Notes: generated by a model from the letters alone, not told the origin. Positions 1-12,800 are shown, counted from the stretch's first letter. The stretch: DNA of 64,000 nucleotides from Cyprinus carpio (GCF_018340385.1 NC_056596.1:19678627-19742626), one strand, 5' to 3'. Numbers and translations are program-made.

Positions 1-60
1 TTCTGCGCTCTTCACTGGGTTGTTCTCCTTCTCTGACACTGAATGCTTCGGTTTGGCTGC
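1..60 (-). CDS. zfc3h1: zfc3h1 exon 11, cut by the window edge
   Basis: The sequence ctttcag on the minus strand at 61-67 is followed by an open frame reading AAKPKHSVSEKENNPVKSAE. It joins exon 10 in phase 0 (RRTVE then AAKPKH). The mammalian protein has a Lys-Pro segment followed by SEKEND at the same place, which supports this as a real exon and not a chance frame. The exon is too short to stand out as an open reading frame, and its 3' end lies beyond the window. Confidence 0.8.
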
Positions 61-3000
61 CTGAAAGCAAAACACCACCAAAAACAGCTGATTCTCAAAT
101 GATCACTCAAATGAGTTGGTTCGGTTTAGTGAATCAAGCACAGACAGCACACGACGAACTGGAAGACTACACATTTGTTTCCTTAACCTATTACTGCTGT
201 CTTTGTTTTCAGGCATGTTAAAATAAATTGAGCTAAACAATGTGTAAAACCTGTATGCAGTCTTTAGAGTTTTTTTTTTTATATATATCTTGTAGAGATC
301 ATTAGAAAACTGAGACTTTACACTTTCAAAGTGACTCAAAATGACGAAGCAAGTCAAACATTATATTTGAAAAAAAAATAATTGTAATATTATTATTATT
401 TTATTTACATCAATAATAATTATTTGTGTTAATGAAATTGATTTATTTTTTTATTGTTAAGTGTTGAATTTCCTGTCTACCTCCATGTATCTGGAGTGTA
501 ACAGTATAACATCTGGAACACACTACATGACTTTTAGCACAGATTAGCACTAGTTGAAGAAAGTCAGAGCCAGTCTGCAGATTTGAGTCGACAGAGTCCT
601 CAGAAAATCACTTAGTGTATGATGGTCCTGCTCTCTGATTTTTTTAAGCTCAGATTTTTTCCAGTTGGAGGAGATCAAACATGTTTGATATTTAGAGCCA
701 ATTTTAGAACACACATTGTTTTCATTTATCACACGTCTCCTAGCAACAAGCCGCACGTTTCTGCATGGGTCGGAACGACTTTACGTTTACATTTAGTCAT
801 TTAGCAGACGCTTTTATCCAATGGAAGCAATCAAAATCAGCGAAAGAGCAATGATATACAAGTGCTATAACAAGTCTCAGTTAGCTTAACACAATACACA
901 TAGCAAGGGCTTTTTAAATAATATAACAAATAAAAAGAAAACAGACAGAATAGAAAAAGAATAGAGCATGTATAATAAATGAAAAGAAAACAGAATACAA
1001 GAAGATTAGAAAGATAGTTTTTTTTTTTTTAAAGAAAACAAGCAGCAAATGAATAGAGTGCAAGTCTAAAAGGGACAAGTGTTTTTATTTTATTTTTATG
1101 AATAGAATTAGAATAGAAAGTGCTAGAGTTAGAGGGTCAAATAAAGACGGAAGAGATGTGTTTTAAGCCGAAGATGGCTAAGGACTCAGCTGCTCGGATT
1201 GAGTTGGGCAGGTCATTCCAGCAGGAGGAAACATTTAATTTAAAAGTCCGTAAAAGTGACTTTGTGCTTCTTTGGGATGAACAATCAAGCGATGTTCACT
1301 TGCAGAACGCAAGCTTCTAGAGGCACATAAGTCTGAAGTAATGAGTTTATGTGTGTGATCCTCAGTCGTTTAGTGCATGATGGCCAGTGTTTCCTCTGTG
1401 ACTGTTTACAAAGCCAGCAAGTGCTGTATATGATGCCTAGTGTTTTAAATTCTGTTCTGATCTTGAAGGTCATGCAGTGTATTGCAGCCTGAAGTTCACA
1501 CACACACACACACGCACCTCTACTGTCCTCCGAGCTTCTTTAATCATGGACTCCAGTCCTCCAAACACACTCTGAGCCGGGCTGCAGCTCTCGCCGTCAG
1601 AGTCGCTGTCGTCAGACGCGTTCAGACGCACCACCACAGTCTTGTGTCGCGGCAGCTGTAACAAACACAAGGAAAACGTACACATAAAAGCCTTAGTGTT
1701 GCAGCTTGCTGGCGTAACGACTCCAGATTGTGAACCTGCGTCACTCACCACAAACGGGGCTTTGGGGGCAGGTTGTCCCCGTATGTACTTGAGTGCACGT
1801 GCATGAGAGATGACGGTGTTGAGACTGACGGCTGTGAGGTTGCTCCTGGTGTTGGGCTGAGCCGCGGGTCTGAGAGCGGGAGAGGGTGGTCCGCTGCTGC
1901 TGGACGCGTCCTGCAGAGACAGAGCAGCTGGTCACACCTGACCCCACGCTCATGCTTCAGCACCTTACTCTGATGTGCCTTACCTCCGCTTTAACAGCTC
2001 GCTTGCTGGCCAAGGACTTGAGCAGCTCTTCTCTCAGCAGCATCTCCTCTTCCTCTTCCTCGTCAGCAAACGGCGGCTTCGGCGGCTGCTCTGCTTCATC
2101 GGGGGGCGGCAGCGGAGGCAGAGGAGGAGGAGGAGTCGACCGCACAAACTCCATCTGCTGCAGGTGGTGCTGCCCCACACCCTGACACATGAGCACAGGA
2201 TGACATTTCCACTAGGAATAAAGCACAAGCTTCTGTGTTTGAAAACAGCCGAAGATATAGTCAGTCAGACTGATGAAACTTCTGACTGGCCAGTGCATTC
2301 ATTCACTCAAAAGATCATCTGTCTGCGATTCAATATGATACTTGATACAAAAAACCTTTTAGTTAACACATGCCACAAACACTTTTCACATTTAGTTCAT
2401 TTCAGCGGCTGTAAACATAAATTGGATTAAAATAGCTCTTGATACTCGATTGTTTTGTGATTCTATATTTTTATTGAATATTTTTATTTTATAGATAGAG
2501 GACTTGTATTTTAACAGGAAGCAACGGTTGGTGGTCAGTTTATGTTTGTCACATGTGTTTTTCTGGTGATCTCCACACCAGACTGATGTTTGGGTCGCAC
2601 GTACCTGTCTGAGAGGTGTGGATTCCAGAGGAAACACAGGCAGCGCGTCGTGTGTCGGTGACGTGGCTGCAAACAATCATCGACATTCATGGTTACGGTC
2701 ATACATGTGAGCGACTGAGCCTGCGCTCCTGATGAAACACGCGTGCATCACTCGTCTCCTGTACCTGGCGAGTTGGTTTCGCTGTCCGTGTCCATAGCCA
2801 CCTCGTCGTAGTTATCGTACTGGTAGAGATTCCCCGACGTGTCCAGACTCTGCTTGACCAGTTTCCTCTGATCAGCATCCGAAGACTGTAAGAAAGCACA
2901 GGTCACACAATGATCAGACTCTGCCGAGATGCAGGCCGCCCCATCACTGGACTGGACTGTCTGACCTTGCTGCGGGAGCGATGTTTGGAGCCCACCAGCT

Positions 3001-5841
3001 TCATGAAGCGGTTGTACTGCTCGTCCTGATTGGACAGGTCTCTGATCTTCCGAATCTCGTCCTCTCTCTTCCTCCTCTCCTCCTCTTCCTCCTGCTTGTT
3101 CCTCTGCTCCTCTTGCTGTCTCTGCTGCTGCAGTTTCCACGTGCGCAGCTGCTGTTTCCTCCACGCCTGCTTGGCTGCAATCAACAGACACATGCGGTAG
3201 TGCGGTGTGACGGATGTGATCAGTGTGTCGGCGTGGATGTGTCTTACTCAGGTGGGCCGGTTTCCTCGCCCTGCTCTTGTCCGGGACAGGTTTGGCAGGT
3301 CTCGCTCTCTCCTGCAGCCTGCACACAGCGTTTCCTCTGTTTGCGCTCATCTTGTTCCTGTCGCACGCAGACTCGCTCTTGTCCTGAGGCACTTTAACAG
3401 CTTTGGTGATCTTCTCCTTGCTCTCCTTCAGCACCTGCTGCTCCTTCTGCTGCCACTTCCTGCTGGCCGACTGCAGAGCCAGGAGACGCAGCTGCAGCTC
3501 CGACAGGTCGTCCTCGTCCTCCTTCTGCAGGACGGGGGAAGACACACAGTCACATCATCTCTAGCAGGGCTGTTCTGATACCTCCAGAACAAGCCCAATA
3601 CCAATATCTGTCTTTTCAGTGCATTTGTATTTAAGTTTTGGGAGGAGAAATTAAAAGAATATGAATCACATTAGTTTTCTATTCTATTGTACTTCTCATG
3701 CTTCATTATGTCTGCTAAAGTGCACTGGATGAGCATCATTATCATCATATTCTATCCAACTAATGAACAATTGAGCTGTAGACGTTTGTGTTTCAGGTCC
3801 TATTTCTTGCACTACAGTAAACGTGAGTCTGTACCTTGCGGACGACTGGAGTCTCGTCACTCACTGCAGAGATGTTGAGGTCTGGCTCGGACTCCTCGTC
3901 ATTTACAGCTGAGAGAAAATAAAAGATGGGACTGTCGTCATTATAATAATAATAATACTAAAGGAGTGACTGTGTAAGTGTAAGATCTGTGGTACCGTCA
4001 TCTTGATTGCCGTCCTTCTCCCCTCCGTCCCCGTCTGGTCTCGGCACTTCCTGTGCGGCTCTACTGTTGAGAGCGTCTCGATCGGTGGGCGTCAGCAGCT
4101 TCTGTCTGAGCGGTCTGATGTTGAACGCCTGGAACACTTTCTTCTCCTCCTTCACAGCAGAGACGGGCTCCTCGGGCGCCTCGGGCGGCGGGACCGGGTC
4201 AGCAGCAGGCTCGTCCTCCTCTTTCAGGGCCATCCGCTCCTCCTTCCGGATGCATTCCAGCTCCAGCTGGATCTGTTTGTACTTCAGCAGCAGATCCTCG
4301 AAGCTCTCGTCCATGGTCTCGGCTTTAGGGACGCTGGTCACCACCCTCCGCGTCTGACATCTGCTGCCTGCTTTCTCTGAGAGCTAGTGGTTAAGAAGCA
4401 CTCAGACTGCAAAGTTTATAAACTGATGCATTAATGGGATAGAATATGAATATTTGGTCATCATTTATTCATCCTCATTTTGTTCCAAACCAACACGTCT
4501 TTTTTTTAAAAAGTGGAACACAAAAAAAAGATAATTTAAAAATTGCGTTTCCCAACCAGTCCACTGGATTTTAAATTATAGAAGGCACTGCCGGTTTGAA
4601 GAAGACACAATATTTAAATAAATAAACAGTTTCAAATCATTGCACTACAAATAATCTTCATCTGTCTGAACATTTTCCTTCATGTTGTACTTTCAGACGT
4701 CAGCAGAAGACCATAACACTTCGTATTTTTATGACATAGTAATAAGAAAATAACGAGAGCTGTTTACAGTCCCTGCATCTGTCCTTTGCATTATTTTCTC
4801 TTTTCCTTTGTCTTCAGCTGTAACAATAAATAATAATAATTATACATACATACACACACACCATGCATTTGTGGTCTGCTGCTGTCCAGATTGAATATGC
4901 AATAAATCCCATTAATAATTTACTGAATGCACTATGAATCTCTAATTTTCCTCCAGAATCCTCACGCCTCTTTCCAGGTTTGTTTTCACACGGATTCTTT
5001 AAAATATAGTTTTCTCCTCTTTTCACTTCTGATCACTAGCAGTCGTGTTTACTGGAATGATTCTAAAGCAGGGAAAACTGACTGGAAATAAAAAAAACAC
5101 ACATAATTCACAACGATGATCTCATTAACACACACACACACACATCGGTTAACAGAACACAGCATATTTACATATCTAAGTCTTCACGAGACAGTAGCAC
5201 AATCAGCTGGATGACTGAAAGCATCAAGTCAAGTGTGTGTGTGTGTGTGTTAGCACATTGCAGCAGTGTAAGTGAACTCCTGAAAATATAAAAATAAATG
5301 AAAGTAAATACAGTAGTCAGATGCATTCTTCTTCATATCAGCGCATTATTGCGGTAGGTGACTGTAATATTTCACACCGCGCTATTCTCACGCGCTTCTG
5401 TGTTTTTACTGTAGTGCGTTTGCAGTGTGTATGGTTTCGTTTCATTATTGGGGTGTGTGTTTTTAATATGTGATTCTCGGCGAATCGCTCCGTCCAGTCT
5501 CGCGTCCAGTCCGACGCTCTGTTAGCGCGATATCTGAAGCGGCCCAGCGCGCCGTGACTGCGCTCCCAGAAGCCGGAGCGCGGCGCGGAGTCGAACGCCT
5601 GCCGGAGGCCGGAGGGGAAGGGCGGGTGAACGGCCCTCAGCGGCACCGGGGCGCTGTTGTTGAGCATGGGTCCCGGTAAACGCGCTCTCTTGTTCATCAT
5701 GGGTCGGCTGGGGCGGGCGCGTCGCGGAGGCCGCGCGTTCTGCCGCTGCCTCTGCGGCTCGTCGTCGAAGATTTCCCCGTCCTCCAGCTCACCCTCTTCT
5801 TTAGGTGACGGACAGCCCGAATTCACCTCCATTACTGACAT
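1..5841 (-). CDS. zfc3h1: zfc3h1 (zinc finger C3H1 domain-containing protein), 5' exons only
   Basis: ZFC3H1 is the large nuclear protein that bridges the exosome helicase MTR4 to polyadenylated nuclear RNA (PAXT connection) and keeps faulty transcripts in the nucleus; this is family knowledge. The sequence shows the N-terminal third of the protein as spliced exons on the minus strand: 5841-~5500 (exon 1, donor unresolved), ~4363-3997, 3908-3835, 3524-3248, 3174-2966, 2885-2765, 2666-2605, 2181-1984, 1910-1749, 1655-1518 and 60-1 (continues off the left edge). From exon 2 on, every junction is GT-AG and phases agree. Family landmarks seen are SPKEEGELEDGEIFDDEP near the N terminus, ESFEDLLLKYKQIQLELE, LSELQLRLLALQSAS, IRKIRDLSNQDEQYNRFMKL, YQYDNYDEVAMDTDSET, PPKPPFADEEEEEEMLLREE and VFGGLESMIKEARRT. 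The CCCH finger and HAT/TPR repeats lie outside the window. The start is the first of two in-frame ATGs (5841 and 5832). Confidence 0.95.
780..1318. repeat. dispersed fish repeat ('tttagcagacgcttttatcc' family)
   Basis: This starts with tttagtcatttagcagacgc and continues through an A-rich middle into a segment whose plus strand reads as an open frame ending NASF at 1320. The head is shared with a second copy at 38486-38600 in fanca intron 11 (tttagcagacgcttttatcc, then gcaatca, then atacaagtgct). The motif is a very common teleost interspersed repeat; I do not assign a named family. The plus-strand 66-residue frame at 1120-1320 is repeat-derived and not a gene. It lies in zfc3h1 intron 10. 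Confidence 0.6.
1518..2181 (-). CDS. zfc3h1: zfc3h1 exons 8-10 (Pro-rich and acidic patch)
   Basis: Exon 8 (2181-1984) encodes a Pro-rich run, then EQPPKPPFADEEEEEEMLLR, a hallmark of the family. Exon 9 (1910-1749) encodes SNLTAVSLNTVISHARALKY, and exon 10 (1655-1518) encodes PRHKTVVVRLNASDDSDSDG followed by SVFGGLESMIKEARRTVE. All three are phase 0 on both sides, so any one could be skipped without a frameshift. The exon 10 donor is followed at once by a (GT)n run on the coding strand (1497-1517). Intron 10 (61-1517) is AT-rich and contains the dispersed repeat at 780-1318. Confidence 0.93.
2605..4363 (-). CDS. zfc3h1: zfc3h1 exons 2-7 (coiled-coil, Glu/Gln-rich region)
   Basis: Coordinates are exon 2 ~4363-3997, exon 3 3908-3835, exon 4 3524-3248, exon 5 3174-2966, exon 6 2885-2765 and exon 7 2666-2605. 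Exon 2 carries ESFEDLLLKYKQIQLELECI, nearly identical to the mammalian protein. Exon 4 opens with KEDEDDLSELQLRLLALQSA, and exon 5 is a charged helix rich in EEQRNKQEEEEERRKREDE that should form a coiled coil. Exon 6 ends in DTDSETNSP. Phases run 1, 0, 1, 0, 1, 0, so the exons join without a break. The introns are short (58-660 bases) and hold nothing recognisable, apart from an AT-rich tract at 2180-2590. The Leu/Ser-rich open frames on the opposite strand are mirror images of these exons. Confidence 0.93.
5500..5841 (-). CDS. zfc3h1: zfc3h1 exon 1 (start codon, acidic then Arg-rich N terminus)
   Basis: This exon begins MSVMEVNSGCPSPKEEGELE, an acidic segment shared with mammalian ZFC3H1, followed by an Arg/Pro-rich stretch and the conserved SGFWERSHGALGRFRYR. 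The reading frame stays open to about 5338, but the family match ends near 5510. The exact splice donor could not be fixed: possible GT sites lie near 5512, 5403 and 5365, and exon 2 needs a two-base carry-over. The exon is CpG-rich, which fits a CpG-island promoter. The stretch 4364-5500 is intron 1 and holds only AT-rich sequence, short CA/TG runs (5131-5143, 5234-5251) and a fragment of a common fish repeat near 4440-4510. Confidence 0.85.
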
Positions 5842-6806
5842 TTTCGTACAACAGGATGCGGTTACTTACAATTCATGCTGATAATTCGGATTCGATAGCT
5901 CGCGCCGCTCAAGGAAGCGTCAAACGCTCGACTAAGCAGCTTTCAGTGGAACATCACACTCAGTCCGTACTGCTCGTGCTCCGCTGCGAGTATCGCGAGA
6001 TCTCACGCGCTTCCCGTCTCAAACCCCTGCGCATGACGGGGAAGTTCTTTTTTGAGGTTTGTTGGGTTAAAGGACAGTACAGACCGAGTGCACAAAATGA
6101 ATCAAATCGTTATGCATCAAACATTAGCTTACTGTATTTTCGTTCATTTTCATTCTTGCAAAGCAAATGAAAATCTTTACAAAATAGTAAAGACTTGTAA
6201 AAACATATTTTGGTTTGTTTTAATTTTTGTAAGTGATATGTGTTTTTTTATAAAATATTGTTTTCTTTTTATGAAATATTTAAGACTTGTACAAAAAAGC
6301 AAGCCTAAATTTAAGTACTAAAAATTATACAAAATCAAAGACAAATAGAAACATAAAAACTATTGATAAAATATAACAAAAATATAGGCCCGATACAATA
6401 AAAAATAATATAAAAAACGAAATAATAAAAAATATTAATGAATACTAGAACCGTATATAAATAATACTAAAATAGCTGTTATGAATACAGATGTGAAAAT
6501 CATCCAACAGTATCTGCAGTTCTCTTGGCGGGCACGAGCGGTGCTGTGGCGCTGCTCTCGCACAGCGACGTCACATCCGCTACTCCTGTTGACACCAGAG
6601 CGCTTCCGGTCTTGTAGTGCACCGTCGTGTTTTCATGAAATATTTGATCGTATCGTATTTATGGATTAATAAGTGATATTATTCGAGAAAGACTCTGAAC
6701 AAGTCCCGCTTGCAGAGCGCGTGCAGTGAGGCGCGGATGAGTTGACTGACGTGTGTGAGTCCTAATCAGATCAGATATTGATGAAGTAGACTATTGATCA
6801 GAGAAT
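5842..6806. promoter_or_regulatory. divergent promoter interval between zfc3h1 and znf276
   Basis: Only 965 bases separate the two start codons, which point away from each other. The flanks are CpG-rich and the middle (about 6070-6480) is AT-rich. Visible motifs are a near-perfect copy of the palindrome TCTCGCGAGA at 5991-6000 (read as tatcgcgaga; this motif is bound by BANP/ZBTB33-type factors), a CRE-like gacgtcac at 6567-6574, and an ETS-type core ttccgg at 6604-6609. No TATA box is placed convincingly. The arrangement suggests a bidirectional CpG promoter, but transcription starts cannot be read from sequence. Confidence 0.6.
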
Positions 6807-9800
6807 ATGATGAAGAGAGCGGGGCGACACGCGCGGAGGGGCAGAGCGAGCAAACGAGCCTGTAACAGAGCGAAGACCGACGAACACACGGCGGCGGACA
6901 CCGGTGAGGGGGTGATGATGATGATGATGATGATGATGTGATGAGGATGGTGATGAGGATGGTGGTGATGATGAGGATGATGGTGATAGTGAGGATGGTG
7001 GTGAGGATGATAATGATGGTGGTGGTGATGATGATGGTGATAGTGATGATGGTGAGGATGATAATGATGGTGGTGGTGATGATGATGGTGAGGATGATGA
7101 TGATGAGGATGATGGTGGTAAGGATGATAGTGATGATGATGGTGATGGTGGTGATGATGATGGTGAGGATGATGGTGGTGGTGATGGTGATAGTGATGAT
7201 GATGGTGGTGAGGATGATAATGATGGTGGTGGTGATGCTGATGATGATGTGATGATGATGGTGGTGGTGATGAGGATGATGGTGGTGATGATGGTGATGA
7301 GGATGATGGTGGTGGTGATGGTGATAGTGATGATGGTGAGGATGATAATGATGGTGGTGGTGATGATGATGGTGATAGTGATGATGGTGAGGATGATAAT
7401 GATGGTGGTGGTGATGATGGTGAGGATGATGTGATGATGATGATGGTGGTGGTGATGAGGATGATGGTGGTGATGATGGTGATGAGGATGATGGTGGTGG
7501 TGATGGTGATAGTGATGATGATGGTGGTGAGGATGATAATGATGGTGGTGATGATGATGATGTAGTGATGATGGTGATGATGGTGGTGATGGTGATGGTG
7601 GTGAGGATGATAATGATGGTGGTGGTGATGCTGATGATGATGTGATGATGATGGTGGTGGTGATGAGGATGATGGTGGTGATGATGGTGATAGTGATGAT
7701 GATGGTGGTGTGATGATGAATGATGAGGATGATGGTGGTAAGGATGATAGTGATGATGATGGTGGTGATGATGATGGTGATGATGGTGGTGATGGTGATG
7801 AGGATGATGATGGTTTACCTTCACAGTGCACTGCTGTTCTCTCTGACTGCTGTCTGTAGTGACTGCAGGAGAATGTGTTACTGCTGCTCCGGGGTTGAGA
7901 CTGGACTCTCTACTGTTGACCTCAGTTTATCCTGAGATGTTAAACTGTATGGTGCCCGGGGCACAGCTGTTTTTTTTAATCAGTAGGTAATTTTCAGTGC
8001 ACATGTAAGAGTGGCTATTTTTAATTCCTAGCCTGACTTCCAGTCCACAAGGCTGGCCAGAGTTCCCATCTCTCTTCTCATCTGAAGCAAGGAGATATAA
8101 ACACATCACATTCGCTTTACTGCTGTAACACATTCACTAACGTTAGTGAAGATATTAGCTAGTTATGTTGGCTGGAGAAAGCCAAACATAATGTTACACT
8201 ATTTGAACCACATATTCTTCTGAGACCCAGAATCTTTAACTGTACTCCATCTCCTTCAAGATTTAATGCTACAAGCAGCAAACCTGGCAGAGAGCTTGGA
8301 CCTGATCTGAAGTTTGTTGCTGTATCTTTACTAACTGATCGGCCCGAGGTGCCTTCACTCTCGCTTCTTCTGGTGCTTCAACAGACATGCAACAAAATCA
8401 TGTCAAATACATGATATCATCGAAGATAATCGTTTATGACTCGGGTGAACAAACTGTAGAGAGAGAAATCGGATGTGGATCATTGTTGTGGATTCGTGCA
8501 GTAAGGCTGTCTGTCTTTAATGTTAATCCATCAGAAAAGAGCAAATCACTCATTGTTCATATGGTGTGTCGGAATTTTTTTTTTTTTTCTATTATCAGCT
8601 TTATTTGCTTTACCAGTGAGTGTTCTTTTCTTCTCTAAATGCCTCGTCAGCATGCTTGAGTTATTTCGATGCATTAAAAGCAGCCCATGTGTCGAAGGTG
8701 CAAGACAAGTGTGAAACAGGAAATGCCATTTTAGCTTTTTACACATGATTTGCATTAAATACATAGAAACACATCTAGGGAACATAGTTGGATACCTTAA
8801 ATGGACACATATGTTAAATATGAATTATGATTGGATGAGATCTGATTGGATTTGGGTATAAATATTGAGTCTCTCTGTCACACTGCAGCAGCTTGGGGGG
8901 ACTGTATGACCGTTGACCTTTTCTTGCAGTCTTCAAAGGACTTTTGTCTCATACCCTTATTGAGTTAGAAAATTGCCACGTCATATGCCAACAATCCTCT
9001 GCTCTATATGCTGTTTTTACTTACCATAGCATCAGTCTCGTTTTCTGTGTAGGACAGCATCAGCCTCATCTGGCTCAGCTGCAGTGTCACCCCCGAAGCA
9101 CCAGAGGCTTCAGAAGCTTACGATGTTTGAGTTTGCTTTCGTTTCATATCTTTAGTGATTCACTTTAGTTAATTTCAAACACGCACACAATCAATGCTGT
9201 GCAAGAGTTGCTCAGTAGCAGTGGTCATCAACAGAAACACGGCGTTGAATTTATGAGTGAACGCATGAAAGTTGTCACAAAGCGATGTTGTTACGTATCC
9301 TCGTGCTTTTTTTTAAGTGGGTATACTGAAACCCATGACCTTTCTAAGTGGGTATACGCTGTATACCTGCGTATCACGTAGACTACACCACTGCCCTCAG
9401 GCTGTTCCAAATCTGCATGGGTGTGTTTTTCTGTTGAACTCAGAAGATATTTTGAAGAATGTTGGTAACCAAGCAGTTTCTGGTCCCCATTGACTTCAAA
9501 AGCATTTTTTAAAGGGATGCACAATATTGCACACCCTGAGCACATGAGTTATTCATCTTATCGGTAATGCATAGGCCTATTGGCATAACTTTTCATATCG
9601 GGTCGATGCCGGTATTTGCATTTTAAGCCTTTATTGGCCGATTCTGATAATGTTCTGATAATATCGTGCATCTCAATTTTTTTTGTCCATGCTATGGAAG
9701 TCAACAGGGACCAGCAGCAAACAGAATTTTCATTTTGGGTGAACTATCCCTTTAAGGCTTGTCACCGTTCTGGAGTGTGTTTCCCAAAATCAACTGTGGT

Positions 9801-12800
9801 CACGTTACTAACAGCTCAGTGGAACTTGTATTGACAGCGTGACACCAGTGCGTGAATTATTTTAGTATTAAATTCTTTCTTAGTCTCTGAAATTCTGTTA
9901 GTTTACATAACACATATTAATATAACATACACGGTTGTCATAAAAATGGTTGTGTAATGTGTAGCATTTAAATTAAAAACCTTAAACTCCAACAAGAAAT
10001 ATTTTATTAAAATGAAGCTGAGGTTATTGCTCACTGTGTTTACTATGATTTGAAAATGCCTTCTATGAGTAAAAGCGCTCCACTTTCCTCTAATCGAATT
10101 GGCTCATGACATCAGGGTGGTTGATCGCCCTCGCAGCTGCCCAGTAGTTAAACGTTGACCTTTGACCTCCCTCTGCTCTCACAGGCCGGATGAGCACTGG
10201 CTTCTGTCGACTCTGTCACGGGAAGTTTTCCACGCGGCGGTTGCGGCAGGCGTTTGCGCAGCTGCAGGGCGAGTCCTGCGCCGTGTACCCGCTCTTCTGC
10301 ACAGACTTCCAGCAGCTCTTAGGAATTCCCATGAACAGAGACCCCAGTCTGTCCCAGTTCATCTGCAACAACTGCCACGCTCAGTTCTACAAGTGCCACA
10401 GCATCCTGCTGGACTTCAGGAACAGAGTCAACCTGACACCCGTCTCCAGAGACAGGTGAGTGACGCGCCTAATCATGTTTCACCCCGAAATCCAAAGAAA
10501 CATACTGTATTAGAGGTTATTTTAATCATGTTTCACCCCGAAATCCAAAGAAATATTATTTTTTAGAGGTTTTTTTCTTGTACCGTACAAGCCACCATCC
10601 AGCAGAGTTTAGCTCCAATCCAGTATAAACTCCATGATGTAAACAATAACGCGGAATTACTAGGTGGAAAAAAATTATACACATTTGATGGTTCTAAAAA
10701 TACACTACATTCAGTTTTTTCTTTTGATTATGGGGTGAAATGTGAGCCGTTCTTGTCATTCATCCAGCCCTCACCTGTGAAACCATAGTTAAACAATCCT
10801 GTCTCCCACAGGAACAGCACTGAATGCTCGTCGTCACAGGAAGACATCACTCTATTCCGTAAGTTCATGTTCATAGATGTGTTAGTTTTCGCCGTGTGTG
10901 TTCTGTTCTTATTTGTCTGGTCTTTGGTAGGGTCACACATCACATCAGACAGACGGTGTCTGCACGGTCTGGTGTCATGGGCTCACAGTCACGCGGAGGG
11001 CTGCCATTCCTGCCCTGACCTGCAGGAGGTGCTGCAGGGCCAGTGTCGAGGGGCTCTGAAGGTGGTGTGGGGATGTGTGGACGGTCACACTTATGTGATG
11101 GACACCAACGGCGCTCAGGCCAGATCAAACGCCGGACCGGAAACCACTAAAACTCAATGTGATGACGGAGCAAAAGCAAACAAAGATGACCACCAGTCAG
11201 CATCGAGAACTAACAGTGTCCACACGGCGAGTTCAGGGGAAGCTGCTGCACCTCAGAATCACAGCAGTGATGCGGGCCCAACACAAGGTGAGGGGACAAG
11301 AGAAAAAGCTTTCTGTTGAGGCGTCTTCATTAGCTGCAATTAAAAATCAAACAAAGCGTATCCCATGTCATCTGGACAAAAAAACTAATCAAATGAGCAG
11401 ACTCATGAACTGGCTACTGGTGTAAATCAGTCTGATTAATTCATTTTCTGTAATCTTATGCACCACGTTTTGAATTATATATTTTTGTTTTTTAAAAATA
11501 TAATTTCACAGAGGATGATTTAATTGATGAACTTATTCACCTTTATTTGTTACCCACTAAATAATCTTTTTTTTTTTTTTTTTTTCCACTAAAAGATTAG
11601 GATTTTATACAATTATTGTGCACTCATTATTTTGCTAGAGTAACTTTTGCTACTGGATTATCCATTAACCTAGTTTATAACCTAGTTTATATTGTCATGG
11701 ATTATGATTTTTATATATATATATATGTATTTTTTTTTTCTTTATAATGACGCTTTTTATATTTAGTAGATTGTGTGTAACATACAAAAGAGTGATGAGT
11801 GACCTACACATTGAGGTATAGAAATTCTATACTGATTAAAAAAAAAACTGGTATCGGATCGATATTGGTATCGGCAGATACACAGAATTTTTGGTATTGG
11901 ATCGGTATCAGTTCTGAAAAAGTGGTATCGAGCCAGCCTAACTTCACTTTAATTTATATAGCACTTCACACAATCTACTTTGTTTCTTCTCTTAAGAAAC
12001 AGCGTGAACAGAGACATTGATAGTTTGCCAAGTTCACAAAATCCCGGTAAACCCAGTGAATTAGAAATGACATTTGAACACGGTTTTCTTCAGCCACCTA
12101 GATGAGGAGGTTTCACTATCTGTCCCATTTGACAAGTTTGTACAACCATAAAGACAGGTTAACATCTTATATTTAGAGGTTGTAAGTTCAATAATTAAGC
12201 ATTCTGTTTAATCAGAATTCAGTAGACAGAAGCTAAAAGCCATCTATTCTATGATATTGTTACTACAATCTGTTAACTTTAAAAATTTTTGTATGTATCA
12301 TTGGCATAACAATGAAAACAACTTCCATGTTTCTTGATCAATAAAGAAGAAAAGCAGAGGACCTAACACTGAGCCTTGTGGAACACCATACTTAACATGT
12401 AATTGATAGGACATTTCTACATTTATGTAAATTGTTACTGGTCATATAAACATGACCTAAACAGTGCTTATGCCAGCTGACAAATGCCAGTGCAATTCTC
12501 CAGTCTATGCAAGAGAATGTTATGATCTGTGGCTTCAAAGGCAGTACTATGATTCAATCGTTTTTAATTAAATAATTACATTTTATTAAGATAAGGTTCT
12601 CGCAGACCTTATGTTTGAACTAGCAAGCAGCAGTGTGCAAAGAACACAACAACCTCCCAGAGTTTCTGTTGCTATTCCAATTACACAATCACTTGCTATA
12701 TATAAAACTTTTCTCAGTATTTTTTTAGGTTGCATAGCATTGCAGTATTCTCCATGTAACGAGTGTCATTCATATTCCAGACATGCAGTCCTGTGAGAAG

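Larger units (their letters stand above)
6904..10184 (+). other. znf276 intron 1, repeat-rich
   Basis: This 3.3-kb intron has no coding exon that I can support. It begins with the GAT/GGT array (6911-7813). Beyond that, 7814-9400 holds AT-rich DNA with a fragment resembling a common cyprinid repeat around 8150-8220 (atgttggctggagaaagcc). The stretch 9404-9757 is a palindromic dispersed repeat with another insertion in it. The rest up to the exon 2 acceptor at 10184 is unremarkable. Confidence 0.6.

Noticed and set aside
1120..1320. 66-residue plus-strand frame ending NASF
   Set aside because: It is part of a dispersed fish repeat inside a zfc3h1 intron.
1975..3578. Leu/Ser/Arg-rich plus-strand frames of 100-150 residues
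   Set aside because: They are mirror images of zfc3h1 exons 4-8, whose Glu/Gln-rich coding strand leaves the opposite strand open.
6766..7831. Two long minus-strand frames (about 350 residues) that are His-rich or Ser/Ile-rich, and Met-rich plus-strand frames in the same place
   Set aside because: They are produced by the GAT/GGT trinucleotide array, which lacks stop codons. They have no domain, and the array lies in an intron of znf276.
9199..9834. Short plus-strand frames in znf276 intron 1
   Set aside because: They overlap dispersed repeats and show no domain or splice signals consistent with znf276.
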